From: Breviolum minutum Mf 1.05b.01
Taxonomy: Eukaryota > Sar > Dinophyceae > Suessiales > Symbiodiniaceae
Assembly (NCBI GenBank): GCA_000507305.1
Contig: DF239620.1
Span: 1 to 64,000 of the forward strand
Direction: 5' to 3'
DNA: 64,000 nt
Shown: positions 1 through 11,219 of the stretch, in pieces
Numbering within the stretch: position 1 is the stretch's first letter
How the letters are laid out: each line of letters begins with the position of its first letter
Notes under the pieces: model-generated
Databases searched by the model: none
Seen by the model: the letters and a program-made list of their open reading frames with translations, nothing else
Told to the model about the DNA's origin: nothing
Position numbers and translations under genes: made by a program

Positions 1-14
1 CTGTTTGCTCAAAT

Positions 15-2110
15 GTGGCGGTGTCCTCATGGCTGGCATCATCAGCAGCGTCAGGAACCGATACGATCAGCTTGAAAAGGGGTGTTGCTGTCATTAAGCT
101 CATAACAGGCAAAGAACTGGCACCTTGTGGTGTCGAAGTCGCTGGTTGTTGTGATATACAACCCACCCTTTGTCACCTCCACACAGGCAAGAATGTCCCA
201 CACTTGAGTCACCTGGGTCCAATGACAAGCGCCAAAGAACTCATAGCTTGACGTGAAAACAGCGAACACAACTGTTCGTGTACACTCTTGTTCCTCAGAG
301 TCAGCAAGGATAAAGTGCTTGGTGATGGGATCATGAAGCGAGCTTACCTCCTCGAAGGCAGAGTGGACTCTGTGATAGATCATTGTATCCGGTTCCTACC
401 AGGATAGGCTCGCTTGCCTGCTGCAATCAGTGCAGCTTGCCAATCCCAAATTGTGCCGCCACCATGAGGCGCATGATGAGGCATATCACGCACGAATGAG
501 AAATCGAACCCGCCGGTTTTAGGCTCAAGGGCTCTTGGTCAAGTGAAGTTGGTCATTAGCTCGACTGGATCCAATTGCACCTTTCTTGTATCTGCCATGG
601 AGGCTGCTAGCAACATGGATTTCCCATCTGACATGGACTTGCGACCAAAAGACCTGCCCTAGGTCACGCAATGCAACCTCTATGACCACTTGGAGTAAGA
701 GACCCGCAAGGTCGTGCTGACAACAGCCAGAGTGCTGCCAATTGACATGCTGCTTACATAGGTCGAGTACATGCGAAGTGTCACATCGGCAGCAAGGTAG
801 GGACCATATTGGCACTTTTGCAGGACAGTCAATCTGCCAATAGAGACAGGACTCAGACATGGTGGAATGTTGCCAGGTCCATGGTGTGTTTGAAGTGATA
901 TGGGGGCATCGATATAGGGTCACTGCGATTGCCCTCTCCAAGTGGATCAACACTTATCACAGTAGGTCTCCTTAAAAACGCGTGTGGACCTGTGCTTTCA
1001 CAATGTTGTGCCATGTGGTGTCATGGTAATCGTCTCAGGGAAGACCGGTCGAGTGCCATATTGGGTCTTTCGTTCAAGTGCACATTGAAACTGTCTTTGG
1101 CGATCTGGTTCGCATTGACCTTCAACCAGCTTTGCAAGGTTCCATGGACACTTTGCACCTACCGGTTAAGAGGCTCCAGGATGATCAGGTAATGATGTCC
1201 CGCATGGAGTCACATGCTACTCGGGCCGACGACCTTCGTTTGTATCGCAGTCGTGAAAGACAGCAGCTGCTGGTTATTTTCGAGATGTTCTGAGCTGCAA
1301 GGAGGATGAGTAGGGAACACATAGGAAACTGTAGGTAGATTGGAAAAGAACTGAACAGTCTTAGAATGCTTCATAGCAAGACTCCGAGTGCGAAAGAGTC
1401 TTTCTGCATGAGTACCCTTGGAGGTTGCAATATCCGCTGAACCGACAACAGCATTCACCGCAGTTAGCAAGAGAAGAGTTCTGCCTGGTGCCTGGAGCAG
1501 ATATCGGATCTCCCACACCTGCTGGATGAGCTTCTCTCCAAAGTCTCTGACTTCAAACAACGTGACGGAAATGCAGTCATGATCAATGAGGATAAGATGT
1601 TCTCGAAACAAATGTGCCCGGAGCTGATGGGAAAGAAGACAAGGTCACACTGTTTCTGAGCAGGTTCTTGCTTTTCCACCAAGCAGTGACAGTCAGATAT
1701 AAAAGGTGGACCTCCAAGGTCATGTCCTCCTAGCAGTGCAATCAATTGCTAACGCACGTGACGCTGTCACAGGGGCGACCAAGAATGCACGAATTTTGGA
1801 GTTACACCATCTGGCAACAGTGCACAAGAGTGGGAGAACTTTCTGGTCTTGATCTCAAATGGGAATTGGATCCTGCTGCCTCGCAAAGAGCCACGTTAAT
1901 GAACATGTTTGACAAATGTCACATCGCTCCCCTGCCACGTTGCGCTTCTTGCAACAACATCGCTCAGCAGTTGGAGGGTTTCTTGGCACGGTCCTTGATA
2001 TTGATGCTGCGAAGATTGTGTGTGCTGATGCTGTGCTCCGCCAGCGTGCTGATTTGCACTGCACCAACCAATATTACTTTGCCTGCTAATACCTCAAGAT
2101 GCAAGTAATG
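15..2110 (+). pseudogene. decayed coding-like stretch, family not recognised
   Basis: One + strand frame reads as plausible protein from about 15 to 930, broken by stops (for example near 249, 405, 660, 705 and 756). The reading moves to a second frame at about 1078-1640 (segments such as IETVFGDLVRIDLQPAL and LLDELLSKVSDFKQRDG) and a third at about 1760-2100 (DIDAAKIVCADAVLRQRAD). Several stops are TAG or TAA where glutamine would fit, as expected from C-to-T decay. No domain was recognised. The minus strand also has open stretches (51-383, 525-953, 1210-1611), so the strand call is only a preference. A degraded mobile-element ORF or an old gene copy are both possible. Confidence 0.3.
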
Positions 2111-2159
2111 AGTAGGTTTATTCAGATGAAATACAGATGTGCCACTCAAACGGGTCATT

Positions 2160-3560
2160 TATCAACTTCGTGACAAAGTGGTGGAGGTCTATTGGCAGAT
2201 GGTCCCCACAATGGTCGGGCATGGACGCAATGAACGTCACAAGAGAAGGTCGGCTTGGGTGCAAACAGGCCTTGGTAGCTGCATGATGGAGTCCTTAGTT
2301 GTTGTTTGGTGTTTGTTGGTGGGTGTGTGTTTGGTTTTGTTTTTCTTGCTGTTTTTCTTGTCTTGCAGGGGAACTTCTGCATCTAATTAGTTTTCAATTC
2401 CACTCGATTTCCAGTAGTTGACCGACCATGTCTCGTACTCGCCCGGCAATGCAGGAAAAAAAAACATGATGGAGTCCTCAGTTTGAGAGGACAATTGCGT
2501 GGTCACTCATTGGGGAATGGACCATGTCTTACCAAGTCCTGGGTTGGTCAAGTTGCTTGCGCTCTCCAACTAACAGGCACGCGGTAGTACGCCGGACGAA
2601 AGTTTCACCGGACTCACCTTGTCATTCATGGTTCTACTGCTCTTTTACTATCACTGCGTCGATTGCGTTGCGTACCCGTACCAATGCACTCTCTGTCTGT
2701 GGCATCTTGAACCTCCATGACAAGCGTGCTATGAACGGGTGCGGCACCATTGATCGACTGTGCCCGCAGGTTTTCGGTCTCTATGGCCAGGAGGGAAAAC
2801 AATCTGATCATAGGGCGTGTGAAAGTTGGCAGGCTGGCAATTGCGCGGCCATGTTCCCTGCTGGACCCCGTAACATGGGCTTGCGTCCAGGCTGATGCAA
2901 TGATCTGACACGCGTGATGGCGACTGTAGCTCTCGCAAAGGCTGCTTGCGCCCGCTGTGATTATCTTTGCGTCTTTCTGTCCTTTTGGCCAACTCGAACA
3001 CTCGAACAGTGAATGTGCTCCTCAGACGTTTCTTCACTTTACGGGTCGTAGCTATCCCTTCTCGTGAAGTTCTGTCCTTGTATGTTCTGTTTTAATGTGA
3101 GCATGTTTGCATGTCTGGAAATCACGCCTGTAGGCGGACAGCTCTGCAAGATTTCTTGCCAAAAAAAGAGTTTTAGCTGCGTCTGAATTGTTTCATTGAG
3201 ATGACCGGATAAAAATCAATTCAGTTTGTATATCACTTTCAGTTTCACTCTTTATGACCACTATATGATTCGATTATCACACCTAAATATTGTATCATTT
3301 CTTCAATTGCAGAAGTTGAAACTGTATTTTGTTGCATGGAAGCTTCATTCATGTTGTTTTTTGTGTGGTTGTGTTTCAATGTTTTTTTGTGTCGCGTTTT
3401 TTTTCCGCACAGAGGATGTATTCAAAGCAGGCTTGCAATGCTAATGATACTCAGAAATGTCTTCCAGGAAGGGCCGAGAACTGAGAAGAAATGTAGACAA
3501 CAGCTTTACAATGGTTGGCAATGAATGAGTCTTTGCTTAAGAGGCACTTCATGAAGGGCT
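2160..3560. other. no supported gene
   Basis: No phase-consistent exon chain was found. Short coding-like runs occur on both strands between about 2550 and 3010, but each carries several stops and none has a recognisable motif. The sequence becomes T-rich after about 3050. Confidence 0.4.
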
Positions 3561-3569
3561 GAGAGATGA

Positions 3570-4030
3570 GTGGCACGTAGCGTCGGTTTCACACTTTTTG
3601 CATTTCACCTAGTTCCTGGGTACTTTCGGTTGGTTGGTTGTTATTTTTGGGGTGGTTTTGTGTGGTGTGTTTTAAAGTCACCAGAGCTTTTTGCTTTATC
3701 ACTGCATGCGACTCTTCAACAGTTCGCTGACCGACTATCGAGCTTGTTCGGCTACCGCGGAAAAAACAAATTCTGTTTTTTGTGTGGTTGTGTTTTGGTG
3801 TGTTTGTGTGTCCATGTTTTTCCGTGTCTGCGTATTTGCGTTTGTGTTTTTGCAGGTTGTGTTTTTGTTTGCATGTTTGTGTGTTTTTGTGTTGTTTGTT
3901 GCCAAAAATTGTCTAGTGTAACTGCGTTTGCGTGTTTGTTTTTTGTCTGATTGTGTTTTTTCGTGTTTGTGCGTTTGCGTTTTTATATGTTTGTGTTTAT
4001 TGCGCTTGTTGCGTTTGTGTTTTTGAGTTC
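3570..4030 (+). repeat. TG-rich low-complexity tract
   Basis: The + strand is dominated by runs of the form TGTTTGTGTG. The open frames here translate to Cys/Val/Phe-rich sequence typical of TG-rich DNA, so they are not read as genes. Confidence 0.7.
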
Positions 4031-4059
4031 TTTGTTGTAAAAACTATTTGATGGTGTGA

Positions 4060-4435
4060 AAGGTGTCTGGTGTCAAATGTGTCTGGTGTAAAAGGTGTCT
4101 GGTCTAAAAGGTGTCTTGTGTAAAGGGGTGCCTTGTGTAAAAGTCGTTTGTTGTAAAAGTTGCCTGGTGTCACAGGTGTCTAGTGTAGAAGTTGTGAAGG
4201 GTGCCTGGTGTAAAAGTGTTTTGTTGTAAACAATGATCTGGTGTAAAAGATGTCTGGTGTGTAAAGGTGTCTGGTCTAAAAGGTGTCGTGTGTAAAAAGG
4301 TGCCTGGTGTAATTGTTTGTTGTAAAGTTGTTGGGTGTCACAGGTGTCTAGTGAAGAAGTTGTCAATGGTGCCTGGTGTAAAAGTGTTTTGTTGTAAAAG
4401 TTGTGTGGTGTAAAAGGTGCCCTTGGATTGCGATA
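4060..4435 (+). repeat. degenerate tandem repeat with higher-order period of about 170 bp
   Basis: Short units of the form GGTGTCTGGTGTAAAA repeat with variation. At a larger scale, landmarks recur 168-172 bp apart: GGTCTAAAAG at 4101 and 4273, CACAGGTGTCTAGTG at 4171 and 4339, and GTGCCTGGTGTAAAAG at 4201 and 4369. So at least two higher-order copies are present. The array ends about 600 bp upstream of the first copy of the tandem gene pair. Confidence 0.7.
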
Positions 4436-4995
4436 CCAGTATATCAAAATACCGTTGCTTTGGGCTTTCGGGATATCCGGCGTCTAGTTTTGTCTCTTGT
4501 TGTCTTTTGTTCTCTATTATTGTCTCTTGGTCTCTCTCATTGTCCGTTGTTCGGTTTTGTTCTCTCTTGTTCTTTCCTCCACCGCCGTCGCGGCTCTTTG
4601 AATGGAACGTGTCTAAAATTGCATTGATATGCAGCATGAATTATATGTGTGAAAATGTTTGTCCACGCATTCTTGGCGAACAAAAATGCACACCTTGAAT
4701 AGCAATGCAATTTTAACAAATATTTCAGTTGTTTTTTTTGGAAGCGTTTGTAACAGATTTGATTTTTGTATTGTTTGATGACGCTTTGGAACGTGTTGTT
4801 TGTGCATTTTTGCTGCCTTTTTTTGCGAACATGTTTCACATCGGCTGTTTGCATTATATGCTTTGTGCCCAAATTTCGATAGTTGGAATTTAGAGTGAAA
4901 ATCATGAAGATGCTTCGTGGAATCGTACCAGATGTTTTGGTGTGTTGTTTCGGCTCATAGCGATTGGTTCACATCAACCTTTTTGGCTTTCGCAC

Positions 4996-5018
4996 AGCAA
5001 TTGTTTTGTGTCCAAGCC
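4996..5018 (+). promoter_or_regulatory. candidate spliced-leader acceptor and short 5' UTR, copy 1
   Basis: An AG at 4996-4997 is followed by a stretch leading to the start codon at 5019. The same arrangement, with recognisably similar sequence (AG, then CAA, then TCCAAG just before the ATG), precedes copy 2. Dinoflagellate mRNAs receive a trans-spliced leader at such an AG. That this AG is used is inference. Confidence 0.35.
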
Positions 5019-7213
5019 ATGGCAGGCGGAGACTGTGTTTGGGGATTTTATTGAAAACATGATTGGAACACCAAGTTGCTTCGTCCCGCACCAAACACCG
5101 GCTGCGTTACGCGTTGGTCAGGTGTTGCGACAGAACCTGCACCAACTGATGCTGCCATTGTGACCAGTGCAGTGCCTTGGCGCTGAAACAAAGATTGATA
5201 CTTACATTTGCAATTTACACTGTAGCCAGATTGCCAAATTTGAAATCATTGATTCCAAATGAAAAATTAGACAACGAGTGGGTAGAAGTCAACAAGGTGG
5301 TAAAGACTTAGAGTGCATTTGGCTGACAGCGTGATTGACGGTATTTCTTTGAGTGGTTCCAAAGTGATAAAAGGACAGAAGGTGCGCTCTTCAACCCAAC
5401 ATATTGACAAAATCTCAGAGGGAGTAATTTAACTGAAACTCGCCCGACGCAGATGTTTAAACTTGAACTTTTTGTGATGATTGGACCAGCCACGGGCAAT
5501 TTCAAATGATGAATTAACAACTTTGACCGAATGTTTTCAGGTTCAGATGGGCTCTGGCGTGCCCATCAGCACTACCTATCCTATGGAAGCTGTTGGCATC
5601 TTTGGCTGCAGTAGATTTGAAATTAAGAGTCCTTTGGAGCCTCTGCGGCTGCAGTCTCAACATGGCTGTGTCGGCTCAGGTACACCTCAAGTGATCTACT
5701 CCTCGTCTCCGTATGTGATGCCTGGTGCGGCCTCAATCAGCGCCATGCCCATGACCAGCTACACCACCATGCCAGCGGCCTACAGCGCCTTGGTGTCTGG
5801 AGAGCTGTTCTGATGTTGATTTTTTATTTGTGTCAGGTTGGTGACTCCTTGCATTTTGCACAGATAAGAAATGGATGAAATGCTAAAATCCTAGAAATTC
5901 ATTCGTGAGATTGACCAGTGAGTGACGTATATAATCATCAGGACGCTTGCTTTGTGCAGAAAAAGACTCTGTAGTGAAAACATGTCCAGTGGCAGAATTT
6001 TTGCAACGGACCTGACATGTGCTAAAGAAGTCTATGTCTTTTTTCAAGAAATCTGCACGTACAATGCAACATGATTATTTTAGAGACGAATAATTAATCT
6101 TTCAGGGGGCCTAGTGACTAGTCTCCACTTCCACTAGAACTTTTTCAGGGGACCGAAAAGCAGCGGTCTGACTTACAGAGTGTCATGACTGCTCCCTTGT
6201 CGCCACAGTATCGGAATAGAGTATCCTGTATCCTTTCCAAATTTGTTAGGATTTAGGATGCTTTAGATAGTTGGCATATGATCAACACACCTTTTCATGG
6301 ATTCCGCTCCTAGGCGGCTTGGACCACTCGCAGGGCAAGTGGTTCGCCCCGGGCGAGGCTCTGCCTCCTGGCTTTATCGTGACTTCTCATCCTGAGGGCC
6401 ACACCGCGCCCCAGGAGGGCCATTTGATGACTGACAAGGCCTGGGTTCCTGGAACCTTTGCGGCTATTGGTTGAGTGCTTGGGTTGATAACGGATCTTTT
6501 CCTGGTATTTCCTGGTCATTTTTGGTTTTAGAGAAATGAGTACCATACTTGGCATGTCCAATTGAACAGCTGCTTGCGAAACCAGACATGCAGGGAGGAC
6601 TTTTTGACACGGGGAATGTTGATGAGTGCAGTATGAAGTATGAAGGTGTCCAAGCAGAGGTACAAGGTGCTGCCCAGCAGCAGCTGGGACATGACATAGA
6701 CAGAGGGCTCTGTACATTTACCTGCTTCAAAAGCGAAAGTAAAACAAGAACACCCGCATCGGAAAAAGGTTGCAACCACGAGAGGGAAATCGAACTAGTG
6801 TCATAGATTCTTGGCATTTCTTTAAGGGCGACAGGGCATTGATCACAGGCCCGTGAGAGCTTCGTGATCACGACTGGAACCGCTGGCTCCAAATTGGGCT
6901 CTTCTCTTCCCACCAAGAGCAAGGTGCGATTTGCGTGTGGGAAACGGAACATTTGATCTCTTAACAAAGATGCCCCTAACATTCCTATCAGGGAATGAAC
7001 CGCTTTCAACAGGGTGTTTTGACGTGCGAAATATTGCAAGAAACATATGTTTAAGTTGAGTTGAGAATGAGATGCCGGTTCACCTCTGTGATTTGATTTA
7101 TGAAAACGCTGAAATGGTGCAAGGGTTGCCATAGCTCTCTTCCATGTCTCAAGTTTGCAGCACCGTGTCAGAGCAAGAAGAGCAAGAAGAAGAAGTCCTC
7201 CGGCTGTTGCTGA
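5019..7213 (+). CDS. small protein with lysine-rich Cys-Cys tail, tandem copy 1
   Basis: Family not recognised. Exons: 5019-5025, 5122-5171, 5541-5595, 5680-5799, 6314-6444, 6849-6923 and 7172-7213, phase-consistent, about 159 aa. It begins MAGVATEPAPTDAAIVTSA, continues VQMGSGVPISTTYPM, PQVIYSSSPYVMPG and GLDHSQGKWFAPGEALPPGF, then ARESFVITTGT, and ends KKSKKKKSSGCC before TGA. There is no signal peptide or membrane helix. The polybasic tail ending in CC suggests membrane attachment by lipidation (Rab-type CC prenylation or palmitoylation), which is inference. The first coding exon is only 7 nt (ATGGCAG). The end of exon 4 is uncertain: GA donor at 5800 (chosen), GC at 5785 (154 aa), or GA at 5812. 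All other boundaries are supported by the second copy at 8665-11219. Confidence 0.72.
5880..6216. other. 337-bp segment present only in copy 1 intron
   Basis: The intron after exon 4 is nearly identical in both tandem copies up to GGATGAAAT and again from AGAGTATCCT. Copy 1 carries about 337 extra bases between them, flanked by AAT on both sides, while copy 2 joins the flanks directly. This is either an insertion in copy 1 or a deletion in copy 2. No terminal inverted repeats were seen. Confidence 0.55.
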
Positions 7214-8640
7214 ACTCCGTGTTCAATTGGGCAAGGGAAGGATTCCCTCGAGCTTGGCCAGACCGTTGTTGGTATTGGAATGATTTAAATTAAACAGTCG
7301 TTTCAAGTCATTGCGCTCATGTTTTCCTTGGCAACTTTGAACTTGGAATCCACTCCTGGAGTGAATCCACGAGGGGGTGATGGGTAGTTCTGGTCCTGCC
7401 CCAGGGGGGAAGGGGCGCAATTGGTGCCCTTTACCCTCCTGATATTACAGATATGACACCATTCCTGAAGAATTTCAGGGATCTTGGGAGCCAGCTGCTG
7501 AGCAAGCTTATGTTGTAATCCCAGGCCAAGCATGTGACCTGGTAGGAAAAACCACTTTCCGGTCATCCAAAGCCAGTGCGTTCGAAATCAAATACAGTCA
7601 CAATCTAGCTGTGAAGGCCATTTGATGTATTCCAATGATGTGACAAGTAAAGACACAAGTATAGCGAATATCAACCTTCAGCAAGACTTCTTTCTGGAGC
7701 TGTTCCATGAGTCTCATACCGAGTGCATTTAAACCATCGCTTCGTCTATCGAAAGATCAAGAGCAGCTTGCAACTACTCTGACCTCCGAAAAAGGGAGAT
7801 GTTCTGTTTAGTTATAGAAAATGAGTTTTTCTTGGGGACTCTGATTGTCATGTGAACTTGACGCTTTCAAACTTCACAAATGCACTGAGCAAAAATTGAC
7901 ATAAGAAACAGCCACTGGTTCCCAGCCGATGTTTTCCACAGAGCATTCACCTTGATGGCTTGAAAAGGAGAGGTTGCGCGCACGGGGTGAACACACTACA
8001 GTGTCTCTGCGTCCTTTGTGTTTTGTCTTAGCAGTGTGCTGTTGGCAATCCCTTGTTTGGCAATGGTGTTGTGTTGGAATGGTGTTTAAGCTTGTGTGGG
8101 AAAAAGGTAAGACAGGACCTTTCCAGAAACATATGAATCCTTGTGGGGGTACCAACATGAAGCCCCAAACGTAGTGTTTGGCAAATTTGTTTTGGGTTGG
8201 TTCCGCGGGAAGATTTTGCCGGGCATGCTTATCTCAATATCTTAAAACGATTACCCTCCCTGAAACTAACATAGCAACTGGAAATGGATGGTTGGAATGC
8301 CAGTTTCCTTTTGGGATGGCCTATTTTCAGGGGTCATGGTAGTTTCAGGGGTCAATACAATCAACACAAGCTTCAAAGAAGCATTCTTGTAATTCTTCGC
8401 TGACTGAATATTTACAAATGTTTGATTTTTGCTGAACCATTTGTGAAGAAGTTATGTAAAGTGATGCGACGAGCTTTTTTGTGACTTTTGAACTGTGTTG
8501 GATTCTTGAAGCATTGAACTGAGTGAGATGATTCAAAGAAGGCAGGCAGCTGAGTAGCCTAAACTGCAAGGGGTTCTTGAAACGTTGCCGCTTTATCTTT
8601 CTGTTTGGAGCGATTTGGTAAACCTTCGGCTTCTTGCGAA
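7214..8640. other. intergenic spacer between the tandem copies
   Basis: Lies between the stop of copy 1 and the 5' region of copy 2. No exon chain or motif was found. It should hold the 3' UTR of copy 1 and any processing signals, but none could be recognised. Confidence 0.5.
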
Positions 8641-8664
8641 AGCAACGCGATTTGGATCCAAGCA
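8641..8664 (+). promoter_or_regulatory. candidate spliced-leader acceptor and short 5' UTR, copy 2
   Basis: AG at 8641-8642, followed by CAA and by TTTGGATCCAAG before the ATG at 8665, matches the arrangement upstream of copy 1. The stretch TTTGGATCCAAG loosely resembles the 3' end of the dinoflagellate spliced leader (TTTTGGCTCAAG). The match is imperfect, so a relic leader is only a possibility. Confidence 0.3.
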
Positions 8665-9473
8665 ATGGCAGGCAGAAGTTTGAAGAGATTATTGTCGCCT
8701 CTGTCAGGAACAATAAACGGCTCATAGATGTTGCAAATTGAGCAAATTGGTTCAAGTTTGTTGCAGTTTGGTCAGCGCATCATGTTAAGCCTTTTCAAGG
8801 ATTGATTCAGGTGAATTAGTTTTGAAAATGTGACGCATGTGTACGTGGAAAGAACTATGGCGTATGAATGCAAGACAATACTCTCGCTGCACATAAATAC
8901 ATTACTGGTACTTGTGTTACAATTACAGTTGTATAATGTATAGTATATACATATATACATATTCAATATGTCTCAAGACAGATAGATGGATAGATAGGGT
9001 AGGATAGGATAGGATAGGATAGGATAGGATAGGATAGGTAGATAGATACAGAGATAGGTAGATAGATAGATAGATAGATAGGATAAGATAAGATAATATT
9101 ATAAGATAAGATTAGATTAGATAGACAAAATAGATAGATAACATAGATAGAAAAATAGATAGGAAACATAGATAAGACAAATAGAAAAATAGGTAGGAAA
9201 CATAGATAGATAAGATAGATAAGATAGATAAGATAGATAAGATAGATAAGATAGATAAGATAGATAAGATAGATAAGATAGATAAGATAGATAAGATAGA
9301 TAAGATAGATAAGATAGATAAGATAGAAACGATAGATAAGATAGAAACGATAGATAAGATAGATGGATGGATGGATGGATAGAAAGATAGGTAGGTAGAT
9401 CGATAGACAGATAGGTAGATAGCTAGCTGGATGGATGGATAGGCGCACAGATGGATAGATGGATAGATAGAGT

Positions 9474-9507
<34 letters not shown>

Positions 9508-11219
9508 GTTCAATCTAAAAGTCTAAAACAAGAAGGCGAAAACGGATTGAATCAATGATCAATCCACGAATAAGGATCAATGGATGAGTATGTCGTAAAA
9601 GTTTAAAGGATAGCAAGCAAATCATGAGACATGACATACATCTAGAGTGCATATGTATTTAAATGCACATATACATAATCACATATTTATATATATACAT
9701 ACATAAGTATGCCATGTGAAAGGAAACACTGGAAAGCACCCTGCTGTTGGAGGTGTTGCGACCGAGCCCGTGCCAATCACCGATGCTGTTCCTGTGACCA
9801 GTGCAGCTACTGGGCCAAAATCAACCAGAAAGATGTGTTGTAAGACCTCCCCATGTTGTGTTTTGCGTTAAGTTTCTCTTGCACAATTTTCCATGTTTTG
9901 TGCGGAGCTTTCAGATTCTGTGGCCTTCAATTTTTGGGACCCGGACATCTTAAGTGGATTCAACGGAGCTGAAGTGACTGCTTGATCTATCAACAAAGCT
10001 AGCTTTTGTGTCAGGAGTTGGGGGGAAGTCAGGCTTGCAATGGCCATGCACTGATTGATCTCTCACCACGGTAACTCAGCTATTGGATACAAGCATGTTG
10101 CCCATGAGGTGCAGATGGGTAGCGGCATTCCCATCAGCACTACCACCTACCCAATGGAGACTGGTGCCAGTGGTTGCAAGGATGTTGTTGAAGGGTTGCA
10201 CCAGAAGAGTTGTGATTGAGTGATTGGGCATAGGTGCTAAGATCTTTGAGTGGAGTTTTCTGAGAGCACAAACTCATCAACTTTTGGAGAAAAGGACAGC
10301 TCTCTGCACACGAATCATAATTTCCTTCTGAGGGATTTTTGCCTCTGCAGATTCTTGAACCACTTTCAATTTTTGCAAGTTTTGAGTGACGATTGACCAG
10401 GCCATACAGTGTTCCTTTGGTATGATCAGTTCCTTTTTTGGGATGATTTTGGAGAAAAGTATATTTATTTTTTGTGACGATAGTATCAGTCATGGTCCAT
10501 CACAGGTACACCTCAAGTGATCTACTCCTCGTCTCCATATGTGATGCCTGGTGCGGCCTCAATCAGCGCCATGCCCATGACCAGCTACACCACCATGCCA
10601 GCGGCCTACAGCGCCTTGGTGTCTGGAGAGCTGTTCTGATGTTGATTTTTTATTTTTTGTCAGGTTGGTGACTCCTTGCATTTTTGCACAGATAAGAAAT
10701 GGATGAAATAGAGTATCCTTTACAAATGATAGTTGGCATATGATCAACACAGCTCTTCATTGATTCCGCTCCTAGGCGGCTTGGACCACTCGCAGGGCAA
10801 GTGGTTCGCCCCGGGCGAGGCTCTGCCTCCTGGCTTTATCGTGACTTCTCATCCTGAGGGCCACACCGCGCCCCAGGAGGGCCATTTGATGACTGACAAG
10901 GCCTGGGTTTCCCAGTGGGTTTCCCAGTGGGTCAATCTGTCGTGGGCCCCTGTCGCTTCCAGGCTCGCGAGAGCTTCGTGGTGACTACAGGCACCAAGCT
11001 TGGTTCTTCTGCCCCCGCCATCAAGGTGCCAAAAACGATGGAAACGTCTTCCTTCGAAAAATTAAGCTTTGAAATGGCAGAAAACGCGCCCAAAAACGTC
11101 ATGTGTGAAAAAACGTTTTTGCCAATGAATCATGACAGAACATCCATGAACATCCCCTTGTGTTTTATTCGCTCCAGACCAAGAAAAGCAAGAAGAAGAA
11201 GTCCAGTGGGTGCTGCTGA
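8665..11219 (+). CDS. small protein with lysine-rich Cys-Cys tail, tandem copy 2
   Basis: Paralogue of the gene at 5019-7213, with the same seven-exon plan: 8665-8671, 9753-9805, 10109-10163, 10506-10625, 10776-10906, 10963-11025 and 11178-11219, about 156 aa. Phases match at every junction. Differences from copy 1 include one extra residue in exon 2 (ATEPVPITDA), an extra Thr in STTTYPM and four fewer residues in exon 6 (ARESFVVTTGTKLGSS). The tail again reads KKSKKKKSSGCC. Exons 4 and 5 are almost unchanged in protein sequence. Intron 1 has grown to 1081 bp by accumulating microsatellites, while intron 5 is only 56 bp. Donors at introns 2 and 3 are GC and GT here but GT and GC in copy 1. 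The exon 4 donor is ambiguous as in copy 1. Confidence 0.72.
8993..9503 (+). repeat. compound microsatellite inside intron 1 of copy 2
   Basis: Successive blocks of AGGAT (about 8996-9040), GATA-type repeats, a perfect 9-bp unit GATAGATAA (about 9202-9325), GGAT, and (GA)n at about 9475-9503. The long minus-strand open frames here (Ile-Leu-Ser and Leu-Ile-Tyr repeats) are products of the repeat, not genes. Confidence 0.9.

Noticed and set aside
8963-9513. Minus-strand ORFs of 133 and 161 codons
   Set aside because: They translate the GATA/GGATA microsatellite into repeating Ile-Leu-Ser or Leu-Ile-Tyr and have no other content.
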